Shown here in pieces: positions 29,616-37,704 of a stretch of 60,832 nucleotides of DNA. Positions within the stretch are counted from its first letter, which is position 1. Every line of letters starts with the position of its first letter. The notes beneath the pieces are model-generated. The model was not told the DNA's origin. It was given only the letters and a program-made list of their open reading frames with translations, and made no database searches. This stretch comes from Haliea sp. (lineage in GTDB: Bacteria; Pseudomonadota; Gammaproteobacteria; Pseudomonadales; Halieaceae): the NCBI GenBank assembly GCA_024642265.1, contig JAHEBL010000012.1, positions 1 to 60,832 on the forward strand, given 5' to 3'. The translations under genes and the position numbers were made by a program.

Positions 29616-32264
29616 TCAGAAGGTGGCGCGCAGGCCTATCGAGTAATTGATACCCGGTTGCCAGTTCTCGTAGGTCAGGCCACCCTGGGTCCACTCGATT
29701 CTGGTATCGAAGATATTGCCCGCCTTGGCCTCCACCTCGAAATCGTACTTCTTCCACGGGAATTCATATTTGAACAGCAGGTCAACGACTCCCCTGCCCT
29801 CCTCAATGATATCGGGCGCATTGTTGTCACCGACCAGGATGATCCGTTCATCCGTGTAGTTGTACAGTACGCTTCCGGTCACACCCAGATCGTAATCCGA
29901 GTAGGACAGCAGCAGGTTGCCCAGCCAATCGGACTGACCGGTCATCTTGCGCTCGTTGGAGTACAGCGGAGCGATCTGGCGGCCCCCGGTGAGGGGCACA
30001 TCTGCGGCTGTCTCCCCGGTGCCGAGCAGGGTCACCTTGGAGTCGATATATGACACGTTCATGGACAGGTTGAAACCGTTCCACATGGGATCGAGACCGA
30101 ACCACTCTCCCAGGGGCAGTTCCTTGCGCAGGTCATATTCCACGCCTTTCAGTTCCGCCTTGTCGGCATTGAACCAGGTGTAGATATCCCCCTGGGCCTG
30201 AACCTTGGCCAGCTCGATGGGGTTATCGAATTCCTTGTAGAACAGGCCCAGCGACATCTCGTCCACAGCGCCGAAGTACCATTCCCAGCGGGCGTCATAG
30301 TTGTTCAGGTCCGCAGGCTCCAGGAAGACGTTGCCGCGGTACAGGTTCTGGTCCTCGGGGTTGCGCAGGGTGGAACCCGTGATCTCCAGCAGGCTGGGTC
30401 GGTTGACTGTCTCCGAGTAGGCAAAGCGCACCTGCATGTTCTCGATAAATTCCCAGGTGACCGACACTGCCGGCAGCGAGTCCTTGTAGCTGTTCTGCAC
30501 CTGGTTATCCGTACCCGGCTCGGTGTTGCCACCCCAGGCGTCGGCCTCGATAGTGGTGTCTTCCCGGCGCACGCCCGCCTGCACTCGCACCGAGGCCAAT
30601 ACCTGCGCATCCAGGGCGCCGTAGTAGCCCTCCACTTTCTCCTTCGATCTGGCGAAGGGAAAAATACCACTGGCGTTGGCCGCGCTGTTACTGAAATCCC
30701 GGATGCTGACGTACTGGTCAATCCAGTTCTGGTCACTGAACAGCTGGCTTGGGGTTTCCAGCGGCACATAATCAGGTGCCCGGGACGTGATATCAAAGCG
30801 GAACAGACGATCGTTGCTCTTGCGGGTCCGGTCATAGTCGGAGTAGCCGGCAGTGAACACGGTGTCGATGTTCAGTACGGTGAACGGCACTTCGAAATCG
30901 AAACCGTACTCATTGATGCTGTCCTTTAACTTGCTGTAGCTCCTTTCGGGCGCCTGGTAGACATCTCGCAGGTCGCCCGCCGCCTGGCTGCCGGAGTACA
31001 CCATCTCCATCAGGCCGTCGTTGTTTTCCGCGTAGGTATAACTGCGTACATCCGGCGCATCCCGCTTGCCGGTGCCATCGATCGCCCGCCATTCGAACAG
31101 GGTGTCATTCAGGAATGGCAGGTAGTGGCTGCCGGACAACTGGTAGGATTCGATCTGGTTTTCAGTCCACTCCAGCAGGTAGCTCTCGACAGGGGTGCCG
31201 TTGTCGACGTTATCCTCGCTCGAGAGGCCCTTGTCCTGCTGCACCTGGTCGGTAGTCTGCTTCAGCTTGGCCGCCGTGAACATGACCGAGTTGTTTTCAT
31301 CAACTTCGAGACCGACATTACCGAAAGCGCTGATATCGATGTTTTGGGTGGTGATGAAGCGGTCGTATTGCACCGTCTGGTTACTGCCGCCGTCCACCCC
31401 GGTGAACTCGTAGCGCCTGAAATCCTTGTCGGTGTTGACCCAGCGATTACTGTACTTATAGTTGCCGATCAGGCCGAGCACCATCCCATTGTCGAACTCG
31501 AAGCGCTTGCCCCCCTCTGCTTCACCGGTGTAGAAGGGCTTCATGGTTTTTTCGTAGATATCCCAGGTATTGTAGAAACCGGCACCCAGGTTCGCGCGCT
31601 CCGGATAGACTGTATCGTCGAACTCTTCGGTGGTCAGTTGCTGCACGGGGGTAGGAATAGCCCGGGTACCGTCGTCATAACCCCAGTTGTCCTTGTCGCC
31701 GCCTGCATAGGTCAGGCCGTCCCCGTCGGTGGTCTTGGAGTTCCCGCCGACATTGAGTTTCATGATCAGGTAGTCTTCATCTGGTGTCGTCTTGGTGCGG
31801 ATATCCACCACGCCGCCGGAGAAATCGCCGGGATATTCAACTGAATAGGTCTTCTGCACCAGCAGGCTCTTGACGATATTATTGGGAACCAGATCCAGCG
31901 GCACGGTCTTCTGGAAAGGCACCGGGCTGGAGATACGCGCCTTGTTGAGCAGCGTCGACGAATAGCGCTCACCCAGGCCGCGCACGTACACATACTTGCC
32001 ACCTACGAGACTGAGTCCGGCCACCCTGGAAAGGGCTGCACCCACGTTGGTCTCCGGCACGAAATTGAGATCTTCCGTGCTGAGCACATTGGAAATCTCC
32101 GAGGTATCGCGCTTTTCCTCCGGTATGAATTCGCCGAGCACGAACACTTCCTCGACCTGCACGTCCGGGGCGGCATTTTCGATCCCGGGCTCCTGCGCCA
32201 GGATCACCGGCGCATGAATCCCGAGGGCCGAAACAGCTGCCGCACTTAATAGTTTTCGCTTCAT
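29616..32264 (-). CDS. TonB-dependent outer-membrane receptor
   Basis: The 882-residue protein has a signal peptide ending ALGIHAPVILAQ, a TonB-box-like VEEVFVLGEF stretch, a plug domain (about 50-170 with GLSLVGGKYVYVRGLGERYSSTLLN and FSGGVVDIRTK) and a long beta-barrel ending in ...SIGLRATF with the C-terminal Phe typical of outer-membrane proteins. It would import a large or scarce ligand using TonB energy; the ligand cannot be read from sequence. Translation starts at the ATG at 32264; the frame continues upstream without family similarity. It lies 155 bp downstream of the giant repeat protein gene, in a likely Pho-regulated cluster, so a phosphorus-containing ligand is a reasonable inference. 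Confidence 0.93.
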   Translation of the reverse strand: MKRKLLSAAAVSALGIHAPVILAQEPGIENAAPDVQVEEVFVLGEFIPEEKRDTSEISNVLSTEDLNFVPETNVGAALSRVAGLSLVGGKYVYVRGLGERYSSTLLNKARISSPVPFQKTVPLDLVPNNIVKSLLVQKTYSVEYPGDFSGGVVDIRTKTTPDEDYLIMKLNVGGNSKTTDGDGLTYAGGDKDNWGYDDGTRAIPTPVQQLTTEEFDDTVYPERANLGAGFYNTWDIYEKTMKPFYTGEAEGGKRFEFDNGMVLGLIGNYKYSNRWVNTDKDFRRYEFTGVDGGSNQTVQYDRFITTQNIDISAFGNVGLEVDENNSVMFTAAKLKQTTDQVQQDKGLSSEDNVDNGTPVESYLLEWTENQIESYQLSGSHYLPFLNDTLFEWRAIDGTGKRDAPDVRSYTYAENNDGLMEMVYSGSQAAGDLRDVYQAPERSYSKLKDSINEYGFDFEVPFTVLNIDTVFTAGYSDYDRTRKSNDRLFRFDITSRAPDYVPLETPSQLFSDQNWIDQYVSIRDFSNSAANASGIFPFARSKEKVEGYYGALDAQVLASVRVQAGVRREDTTIEADAWGGNTEPGTDNQVQNSYKDSLPAVSVTWEFIENMQVRFAYSETVNRPSLLEITGSTLRNPEDQNLYRGNVFLEPADLNNYDARWEWYFGAVDEMSLGLFYKEFDNPIELAKVQAQGDIYTWFNADKAELKGVEYDLRKELPLGEWFGLDPMWNGFNLSMNVSYIDSKVTLLGTGETAADVPLTGGRQIAPLYSNERKMTGQSDWLGNLLLSYSDYDLGVTGSVLYNYTDERIILVGDNNAPDIIEEGRGVVDLLFKYEFPWKKYDFEVEAKAGNIFDTRIEWTQGGLTYENWQPGINYSIGLRATF

Positions 32265-32419
32265 TGTCCTATCTCTCTCCACCTGTAAGAAACCCGTTCT
32301 TTGCCAGGTAAACGGCCCGCGCCCCGCCGTAGCAGACAGCCGCTGTCGACCATTCGAATCCTGTGTCGAAGGGGCGAACATCGATGCCAGCCCCTGTCTT
32401 GCTTGCTTGCCAGTCTCGG

Positions 32420-35400
32420 TTACAGGCCGAATACCCAGGCCCCTTTCCAGCTTGCGAAGTCAGAGCCGATCGCGTTGTTCTGCTCGAAGAAGCCGTTGTT
32501 GGGCAGCGACGTTGCAGACGGCAAAGACCCGTCCTGGGTCAAGTTCGGCGCACCGTCCAGGTAGTTCTGTACCTCGGGGTCGACACCGCCCGATACCGTG
32601 GCGCAGCCGAAAGACACGCCAGCCAGGTTGATGTCAGTGCCCAGCAGGGCGACCGATTCCCCGGCCACCTCGAAGCAGGTGGCCGAACCACTCACCAGGG
32701 AGTTGTAGATATCGGCACCGGTGCCCCGGCGCAGCAGGATGCCGCGTTCACCCGAATTCCCCAGGATCGACATGTTGGCGATGGTCGGATTGGAGCGCGG
32801 CAGGGCATTTTCGTCACCCTCGCGGTTATCCGCCTCGATGCCATTGTCACCGGCGTCGTCAGCCTGGACGATCTGCACATACTGGACGTTACCGGTCCAG
32901 CCGTCGGTCCAGTCCATGGAGTCGTCAGCATTACCGCTGAGCACGACGTGCTTGAGGTTGACCGCGCCGCCGAACATCTCGATGCCGTCGTCCAGGTTGT
33001 TGTGCACCTGGATATAGTCCACCGTGGTGCCCGAGCCGACGCCCTGGAAGGCGATGCCGTTGAGCTGGTTCTCGGGGTCGACGTTGGAGCCGGCATACTT
33101 GACCACGAGGTACCGCAGCACACCGCTGTTGTCAGCGACGTCGGCACCGCCGAACAGGCCGGAGTTCGCCTCACCTTCCTTGGTACAGGCCGCCGTGCCG
33201 CCCTGGGCGCCTTCCGGACAGTCGTTGATAGGCGCGTTACCGTTGATCACCAGGCCGCCCCAGAGACCGCGAGCGTTGCCCAGGTCGGCGCCGCCCTGGA
33301 TGTCCTCGATGGCCGTGAGGGTTACCGGCGACATGTTGGTACCGAGGGCGCGAATTCTGGAACCCCGTGAAATGACCAGGAAGTCCGCATCGTCATCGCC
33401 GATGACCGTGGTGCCGGACTCGATGGTCAGCACCGCCGAGTCGACATTGTCACCGCCCACCACGACCTTGCCGTCGAGCACGTAATAGTTGCCACGGGTC
33501 AGGGTCATATCTGACACGATGGTGCCGGACAGGGTACAGCTGGGCGTGCCGGCAATGCTGGGACCTTCGGTGGTCCCCGCGGGGCATCCTGCCACCGGCG
33601 GGGTGGTATCGGGCATGCCGACAGTCCAGCCCGCTACCCAGTCATTGGCCGCATCCTGCACCGCGCCGATGTAGTCCGTGTCATCGAAGAATGTATCGCC
33701 AGACAGGTTGGCGGGAGTTACCCCGCCGCCCTGCTGGTTCACATTGCTGGAATCCAGCCACGCCTGGGTGTCAGCGTTGTCATCTGATACAGTGACTGCG
33801 CAACCCAGGGACACACCATCGAACTCGATGTCGGTACCCAGCAGGGCCTGCGATTCACCAGAGACCTCGATGCAGCTCGCGCTCCCATTGACATAGCTGT
33901 TGTAGACGAAGGCCCCGGTGCCGCGACGCAAGAGTATGCCCCTTTCGCCACTATTGCCGTTGATCGTCATGTTAGCGATGCTTGGCATCGAGCGCGGCTG
34001 GGCATTTTCATCGCCCTCGCGGTTGTCAGCCTCGATGCCGTTGTCGCCCGCATCGTCGGCCTGGTCGATCTGGACATACTGTACCTTGCCCTGCCAGCCA
34101 TCGGTCCAGTCCATTGAGTCGTCGGCGTTGCCGGTCAGTACCAGGTACTTGACGTTGACATTACCGCCGAAGAACTCGACGCCGTCATCCAGGTTGTTGT
34201 ACACCTGCACGAACTCGACCGATGTGCCGGAGCCGACGCCCTGGAAGGCGATACCGTTGAGCTGATTCTCGGGGTCCACGTTAGAGCCCGCGTACTTGAC
34301 CACCATGTATTTGAGACTACCGCTGGAATCGGTGGGTTCATCGCCGCCGAACAGGCCGGAGTTGGCCTCACCTTCCTTGGTACAGGCAGCAGTGCCACCC
34401 TGGGCGCCCTCAGGACAGTCGTTGATGGGGGCGTTGCCGTTGATCACCACGCCACCCCAGAGACCGCGAGTTGTCTCGTCGGCGTTGCCCAACAGATCAT
34501 CGATACCTGTAAAGGTAACCGGTGCGTTGCGGGTACCGTTGACCACCAGCCTGGAGCCGCGGGAAATCACCAGGAAATCGCTGCTGGTACCGCCGTACAC
34601 TGTGACACCGGACTGCACGGTGAGGGTTGCGGAGTTCTGGTTGTCACCACCGACCACCACCTTGCCCACCAGTTCGTACAGATTGCCGGAGGTCAGGGTG
34701 ATATTGGCGGTGATTTCGCCCGTCAGCGCACACACCCGGGACCCGGCAACCTGCCGGGATGCCTCTTCGGTACCTGCCGGGCAACCCAGGGAGGGCGTGC
34801 CGGGGTTGCTTACCGAACCGGCTACCGTCCAGCCGGCTGTCCAATTGGAACCGCCGAAGGCGCCGACATAATCCACCGCTTCAAAGAAAGAATTACTGGT
34901 GGGAACCGCGCTGACGTCGCCGCCGTCCTGGGACACCTCATCGGCGCTGTCGAGATAGGCGCTTACTTCACCGCTGTCGTCACCCGTCACGGTCTCGGCA
35001 CAGCCGAAACTGGTGCCGCCGATGGTCAGGTCGGAACCGAGCAATCCCAGTGACTCGCCCTCTACCCGCAGGCAGGAGCCGGATCCGGTGACGATCGAAT
35101 TGGTCAGGAACAGGCCCGTGCCGCGACGCAGGCGCAGGCCGTTTTCGCCGGCATCGCCATAGCCCGACAGATTGCTGATGTAGGGCATGGACCGCGGCTG
35201 GGCATTCTCGTCGCCCTCGCGGTTGTCTGCCTCGATGAGGTTGTCGCCACCGTTTTGCTGCTCCAGGTAAACGAACTGCACGGCGCCCTGCCAGCCGTCG
35301 GTCCAGTCCATGGAGTCATCCGCGTTGCCGGTGAGCACCACGTGGCTGGCGTTGACCGTACCGCCAAAAAATTCGATACCATCATCGAGGTTGTTGTGAA

Positions 35401-35905
35401 CCTGGACGTAGTCGACCGTGGTGCCGGAGCCGACGCCCTGGAAGGCGATTCCGTTAAGCTGATTTTCCGGGTCCACATTGGAACCGGCATAACTCACGAC
35501 CACGTAGGTCAGCACGCCGGAATTGTCATCTGGCTGATCACCGCCAAAGGTGCCGGAGTTGGCCTCACCCTCCTTCGTGCACTGTGCGGTGCCACCCTGG
35601 GCGCCTTCCGGGCAGTCGTTGATTGGCGCGTAGCCATTGATGACGAGCCCGCCCCAGAGCCCGCGAGCGCTGGACTCGACCGGGCCCATTACTGCCTCAA
35701 AGGCGGTGAAATTGATCGGCTGCTCCGCAGTGCCTGCGGCGTTGATCTGGCAGCCTTGTTCGATGATGATGAAATCGGCCGAGCTGCTGCCGGTAATGAC
35801 CGCCCCGGGGGCGATATCAAGCACGCATTCCTGGGCCTGGACGGCCTGTGAGCCGAGTATTGCCATGGTGGCCGAGACTGCCGTGTATATGCTGCATTTT
35901 TTCAT
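32420..35905 (-). CDS. Giant secreted triple-repeat (beta-helix-like) protein
   Basis: The 1161 residues start with a signal peptide (cut near QAVQAQ, about residue 25) and consist of one shortened and two full modules: residues 1-363, 364-762 and 763-1161. The GLWGG tryptophan recurs at 84, 483 and 882, an exact 399-residue period. Each module repeats APINDCPEGAQGGTA with a second Cys 13 residues after the first, VDPENQLNGIAFQGVGSGT, NLDDG(I/V)E(F/M)FGG, NADDSMDWTDGW, EADNREGDENA and LLRRGTG. Short hydrophobic strands alternating with Gly/Asn/Asp turns suggest a right-handed parallel beta-helix with possible calcium sites and disulfides. I know no function. Similar proteins sit beside TonB receptors in other Gram-negatives (from memory). 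It is 12 bp downstream of a lipoprotein gene. Confidence 0.85.
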   Translation of the reverse strand: MKKCSIYTAVSATMAILGSQAVQAQECVLDIAPGAVITGSSSADFIIIEQGCQINAAGTAEQPINFTAFEAVMGPVESSARGLWGGLVINGYAPINDCPEGAQGGTAQCTKEGEANSGTFGGDQPDDNSGVLTYVVVSYAGSNVDPENQLNGIAFQGVGSGTTVDYVQVHNNLDDGIEFFGGTVNASHVVLTGNADDSMDWTDGWQGAVQFVYLEQQNGGDNLIEADNREGDENAQPRSMPYISNLSGYGDAGENGLRLRRGTGLFLTNSIVTGSGSCLRVEGESLGLLGSDLTIGGTSFGCAETVTGDDSGEVSAYLDSADEVSQDGGDVSAVPTSNSFFEAVDYVGAFGGSNWTAGWTVAGSVSNPGTPSLGCPAGTEEASRQVAGSRVCALTGEITANITLTSGNLYELVGKVVVGGDNQNSATLTVQSGVTVYGGTSSDFLVISRGSRLVVNGTRNAPVTFTGIDDLLGNADETTRGLWGGVVINGNAPINDCPEGAQGGTAACTKEGEANSGLFGGDEPTDSSGSLKYMVVKYAGSNVDPENQLNGIAFQGVGSGTSVEFVQVYNNLDDGVEFFGGNVNVKYLVLTGNADDSMDWTDGWQGKVQYVQIDQADDAGDNGIEADNREGDENAQPRSMPSIANMTINGNSGERGILLRRGTGAFVYNSYVNGSASCIEVSGESQALLGTDIEFDGVSLGCAVTVSDDNADTQAWLDSSNVNQQGGGVTPANLSGDTFFDDTDYIGAVQDAANDWVAGWTVGMPDTTPPVAGCPAGTTEGPSIAGTPSCTLSGTIVSDMTLTRGNYYVLDGKVVVGGDNVDSAVLTIESGTTVIGDDDADFLVISRGSRIRALGTNMSPVTLTAIEDIQGGADLGNARGLWGGLVINGNAPINDCPEGAQGGTAACTKEGEANSGLFGGADVADNSGVLRYLVVKYAGSNVDPENQLNGIAFQGVGSGTTVDYIQVHNNLDDGIEMFGGAVNLKHVVLSGNADDSMDWTDGWTGNVQYVQIVQADDAGDNGIEADNREGDENALPRSNPTIANMSILGNSGERGILLRRGTGADIYNSLVSGSATCFEVAGESVALLGTDINLAGVSFGCATVSGGVDPEVQNYLDGAPNLTQDGSLPSATSLPNNGFFEQNNAIGSDFASWKGAWVFGL
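32423..33619 (-). repeat. Module 3 of the triple-repeat protein (399 codons)
   Basis: This full copy has the lead-in GCPAGTTE...CTLSGTI. The marker Trp codon is at 33260-33262, again exactly 1197 bp from the previous one. The protein ends precisely at the module boundary, so there is no separate C-terminal sorting or anchor domain. Confidence 0.8.
33620..34816 (-). repeat. Module 2 of the triple-repeat protein (399 codons)
   Basis: This is a full copy with lead-in GCPAGTEE...CALTGEI. The marker Trp codon is at 34457-34459, exactly 1197 bp from that of module 1. It is very similar to module 3 at DNA level over the CPEGAQGGTAACTKEGEANSG stretch. Confidence 0.8.
34817..35905 (-). repeat. Module 1 of the triple-repeat protein (363 codons)
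   Basis: This is the first and shortest copy. The signal peptide replaces the GCPAG...C-L-GEI lead-in seen in the other copies. The marker Trp codon is at 35654-35656. At DNA level it is the most diverged of the three around the conserved core. Confidence 0.8.
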
Positions 35906-35917
35906 GTCCCCAACTCC

Positions 35918-36301
35918 CTAGTTCCGGGTGACGCGCAGGGCGCCGCCTTCGATGCGAAATACGAAATCATTACCCAGCTTGAGTCCTGCAGGGTTAAGGG
36001 CACCGCCAGGCAGAACAGACACGTCTATGATGTAGATGGGCTTGCCTGCGGGCGTGGTCTCTCCGGAATCGTAGATGGCATCGCTCAGAGATGAGGGGAT
36101 CACAGACGCGATCGTGTCGCCGTCCGGCGGCTGGGGGGGGTCGACGGGGTCATTGGGATCGGGCCCGCCACCATCTGGGGGTATGACTATCTTTCCCGGT
36201 GAAACGTTGCTGGAGGATCCACCACAGGCAGTGAGTGTAGACACCAGGCCCAGCAGGCATAGCGCCAGCAATAACTGCTTGATTCTAGATTCAGACGTCA
36301 T
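35918..36301 (-). CDS. Small Pro/Gly/Asp-rich lipoprotein
   Basis: The 127-residue protein has a type II signal peptide with lipobox STLTAC (lipidated Cys26). It is followed by GGSSSN and a Pro/Asp/Gly-rich linker (about 36-62), then a compact C-terminal domain of about 65 residues (IASVIPSSLSDAIYDSGE ... VFRIEGGALRVTRN). The residue after Cys is Gly rather than Asp, so outer-membrane sorting is expected. I do not recognise the domain. It is 12 bp upstream of the giant repeat protein, so the two are almost certainly co-transcribed and the lipoprotein could hold that protein at the surface. A weak Pho-box-like element lies about 80-100 bp upstream. Confidence 0.72.
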   Translation of the reverse strand: MTSESRIKQLLLALCLLGLVSTLTACGGSSSNVSPGKIVIPPDGGGPDPNDPVDPPQPPDGDTIASVIPSSLSDAIYDSGETTPAGKPIYIIDVSVLPGGALNPAGLKLGNDFVFRIEGGALRVTRN

Positions 36302-36364
36302 CTTTAACCCCTAGTTTGTTGATTGCTGTAAACGGCGCTGATCGCCAGTGCACCGATTGCGGCA

Positions 36365-36398
36365 ATCCTAGAGGGCGAAGATGACAACCTGGTGAATA
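36365..36398 (-). promoter_or_regulatory. Candidate (weak) Pho box and -10 for the lipoprotein operon
   Basis: On the minus strand TATTCAC-CAGG-TTGTCAT (36398-36381) has the 11-bp period of PhoB sites, though only the second half is a good match to CTGTCAT. Exactly 10 nt later comes TAGGAT (36370-36365), four of six to TATAAT. The site overlaps an inverted repeat CAACCTG/CAGGTTG (36385-36391 and 36400-36406). Confidence 0.4.
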
Positions 36399-36605
36399 TC
36401 AGGTTGCAGTTTTGTGAAGCGTCTGCGTACGCTGTATGGCAATGTCGCACGCTGGCGCACAGCGCCAAGCATCGCCGTGGTTCAAGTGCCGCCTCGGCTC
36501 AGAACGAGCACTTGGACCTGGCCAGGTGCTAAAAGAACTGCTCAGGAATGGCTGGGGATGATCGAAACTGACGGGCGCGGCGCAAGCGCGCCAGGGGATG
36601 GCTGG
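36371..36605. other. Non-coding stretch rich in inverted repeats
   Basis: The gap between the lipoprotein and the 119-residue protein (36302-36605) holds no convincing gene. A 66-codon plus-strand frame exists but looks random. It contains perfect inverted repeats: CAACCTG/CAGGTTG (36385-36406), TGGCGC/GCGCCA (36453-36467), CAAGTGC/GCACTTG (36483-36514), the palindrome ACCTGGCCAGGT (36516-36527) and GGCGCG/CGCGCC (36574-36592). The last lies 14 bp past the 119-residue gene's stop and may act as a U-less terminator. Confidence 0.4.
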
Positions 36606-36965
36606 CTACAATGATACGGTGACGTTGCGAAAACCCTGCTCACGACACAAAGCGCTGGCAACGAATTCCTCCAGACGGTCGTTCACCTGCTGCAAATCGT
36701 CAGACGCGAGGGAAAACATCAGTCCATCGTAGTAGCCCAGCGCCTTGGCCAGGATGGTGTCATGCTCGCTCTTCTCGAAGCCGTCCAGGACACTGTGCGT
36801 CAGTTCTCCATACTCGTCTTCGCTGAGATAACCCAGGGACTGCTCGGCGAGCACGCAGGCCAGCTGCCGCGACGCATGAAATTCTTCAGGCGCGAGGGAT
36901 AGTCCCCAGGCACTGCGGCCCGCAAGCATAACCAGTAAGACAATCACTGCTCCACGCAATCTCAT
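36606..36965 (-). CDS. Small secreted protein, likely Pho-regulated, unknown function
   Basis: The 119-residue protein has an N-terminal signal peptide (MRLRGAVIVLLVMLAGRSAWG) and an alpha-helical, acidic mature part with two Cys (Cys37 near LACVLAEQ and one in SALCREQGF) that could form a disulfide in the periplasm. I do not recognise a family. AGGGG stands a few bases before the ATG. The best Pho box in the window lies 69-86 bp upstream and points at this gene, so induction under phosphate limitation is a strong inference. It is transcribed toward the lipoprotein gene but separated from it by 304 bp. Confidence 0.65.
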   Translation of the reverse strand: MRLRGAVIVLLVMLAGRSAWGLSLAPEEFHASRQLACVLAEQSLGYLSEDEYGELTHSVLDGFEKSEHDTILAKALGYYDGLMFSLASDDLQQVNDRLEEFVASALCREQGFRNVTVSL

Positions 36966-37033
36966 AGATACCCCTGCAACTCACTATGTCGACGCTGATT
37001 TGTCGTCGCCAGCCGCCACACTAATTCGATTAC

Positions 37034-37051
37034 ATGACAGCAATATGACAG
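37034..37051 (-). promoter_or_regulatory. Pho box (near perfect) upstream of the 119-residue protein
   Basis: The minus strand reads CTGTCAT-ATTG-CTGTCAT, two perfect heptamers with 11-bp period, the classic PhoB binding unit. The expected -10 position, 10 nt downstream, reads TAGTGT (37023-37018), a weak hexamer. Confidence 0.85.
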
Positions 37052-37122
37052 TTTGTTGAAGTTAGCGCTGAGGAAGGCTCAAAAGACGTCGCCAGACCGG
37101 GATTTCGGTCAAAAATCCAAAT

Positions 37123-37220
37123 ATGAATCTTTTATGACAAAGGTGGTAGCGGGCGACTTGTTCGCGTTACAGTTGTCTTAACCCAAGAGCAAGCACACTC
37201 ATTTGACAGTTTGATGACAA
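37123..37220. promoter_or_regulatory. Further Pho-box-like repeats ahead of the 110-residue protein
   Basis: TTGTCAT-CAAA-CTGTCAA (minus strand, 37220-37203) keeps the 11-bp period and matches six of seven bases in each half. A poorer copy, TTGTCAT-AAAA-GATTCAT, lies at 37140-37123. Both are oriented away from the plus-strand gene they precede, so their target is uncertain. A TTGACA occurs within the first (37203-37208, plus strand) but without a good -10. With the box at 37034-37051, the 307-bp gap carries up to three units. Confidence 0.5.
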
Positions 37221-37272
37221 TCTCAAAAAAATTTGTGTAAGCCGCTCCGGAGGTTATAAAGGAGGCACGATT

Positions 37273-37605
37273 ATGAAAAAGCGAATATTTGCCGCTATGG
37301 CCCTCTCACTTGCCGCGACCGGCAGTACTGCGGACAACACGTCCCGCGACTGCATGCTTGAGGGCACGGTGCAGAAACAACAGGGTGCAGGCGACACGGG
37401 CCAGGAGGTGAACGTAAAGTTTCATTCCGTTTCCAAATATGACCAGGACTCAAGCTGTCGCGTGCGTCGCGGCGAAAAGATGGAATTCAAATTGCCAGCC
37501 GACCCGCGGCTAAAAGATGCCGACCCAGGGAGCTCTGTAAAGTATCGCTATCAGACAGATAGCGACGGGACTGCCAAAACCGAATTGATAAGCATCGGCA
37601 CCTGA
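37273..37605 (+). CDS. Small secreted protein, unknown function
   Basis: The 110-residue protein starts with a signal peptide (MKKRIFAAMALSLAATGSTA) and has a mature part of about 90 residues with two Cys (DCMLEGTV and SSCRVRRGEK) and beta-strand-like segments (VNVKFHSVSKY, SVKYRYQTD). I do not recognise a family; the pattern could form a small disulfide-bonded beta fold. An excellent AAGGAGG lies seven to eight bases ahead of the ATG, which suggests strong expression. It lies between Pho-box-like repeats and the convergent porin gene. A GC-rich hairpin (CCCCGC/GCGGGG, about 37613-37628) follows its stop. Confidence 0.72.
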   Translation: MKKRIFAAMALSLAATGSTADNTSRDCMLEGTVQKQQGAGDTGQEVNVKFHSVSKYDQDSSCRVRRGEKMEFKLPADPRLKDADPGSSVKYRYQTDSDGTAKTELISIGT

Positions 37606-37704
37606 TACCGGTCCCCGCCGGGGCGGGGCCTGTAATACAAAGGCCGCCGCGTATTCCCCAACTGTGGTCTACGTTGCGGCCCTTGACGTTACAGGCGTCA
37701 GGCC

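Noticed and set aside
32363-33370. Long plus-strand open frame opposite the giant repeat protein
   Set aside because: Its reading simply mirrors the repeat protein's codons; the minus-strand gene has a signal peptide, periodic modules and normal codon use.
36414-36614. Plus-strand 66-codon open frame in the gap before the 119-residue gene
   Set aside because: It has no ribosome binding site, signal or recognisable motif, its composition looks random (many Arg, Thr and Trp), and it overlaps the inverted-repeat-rich region.
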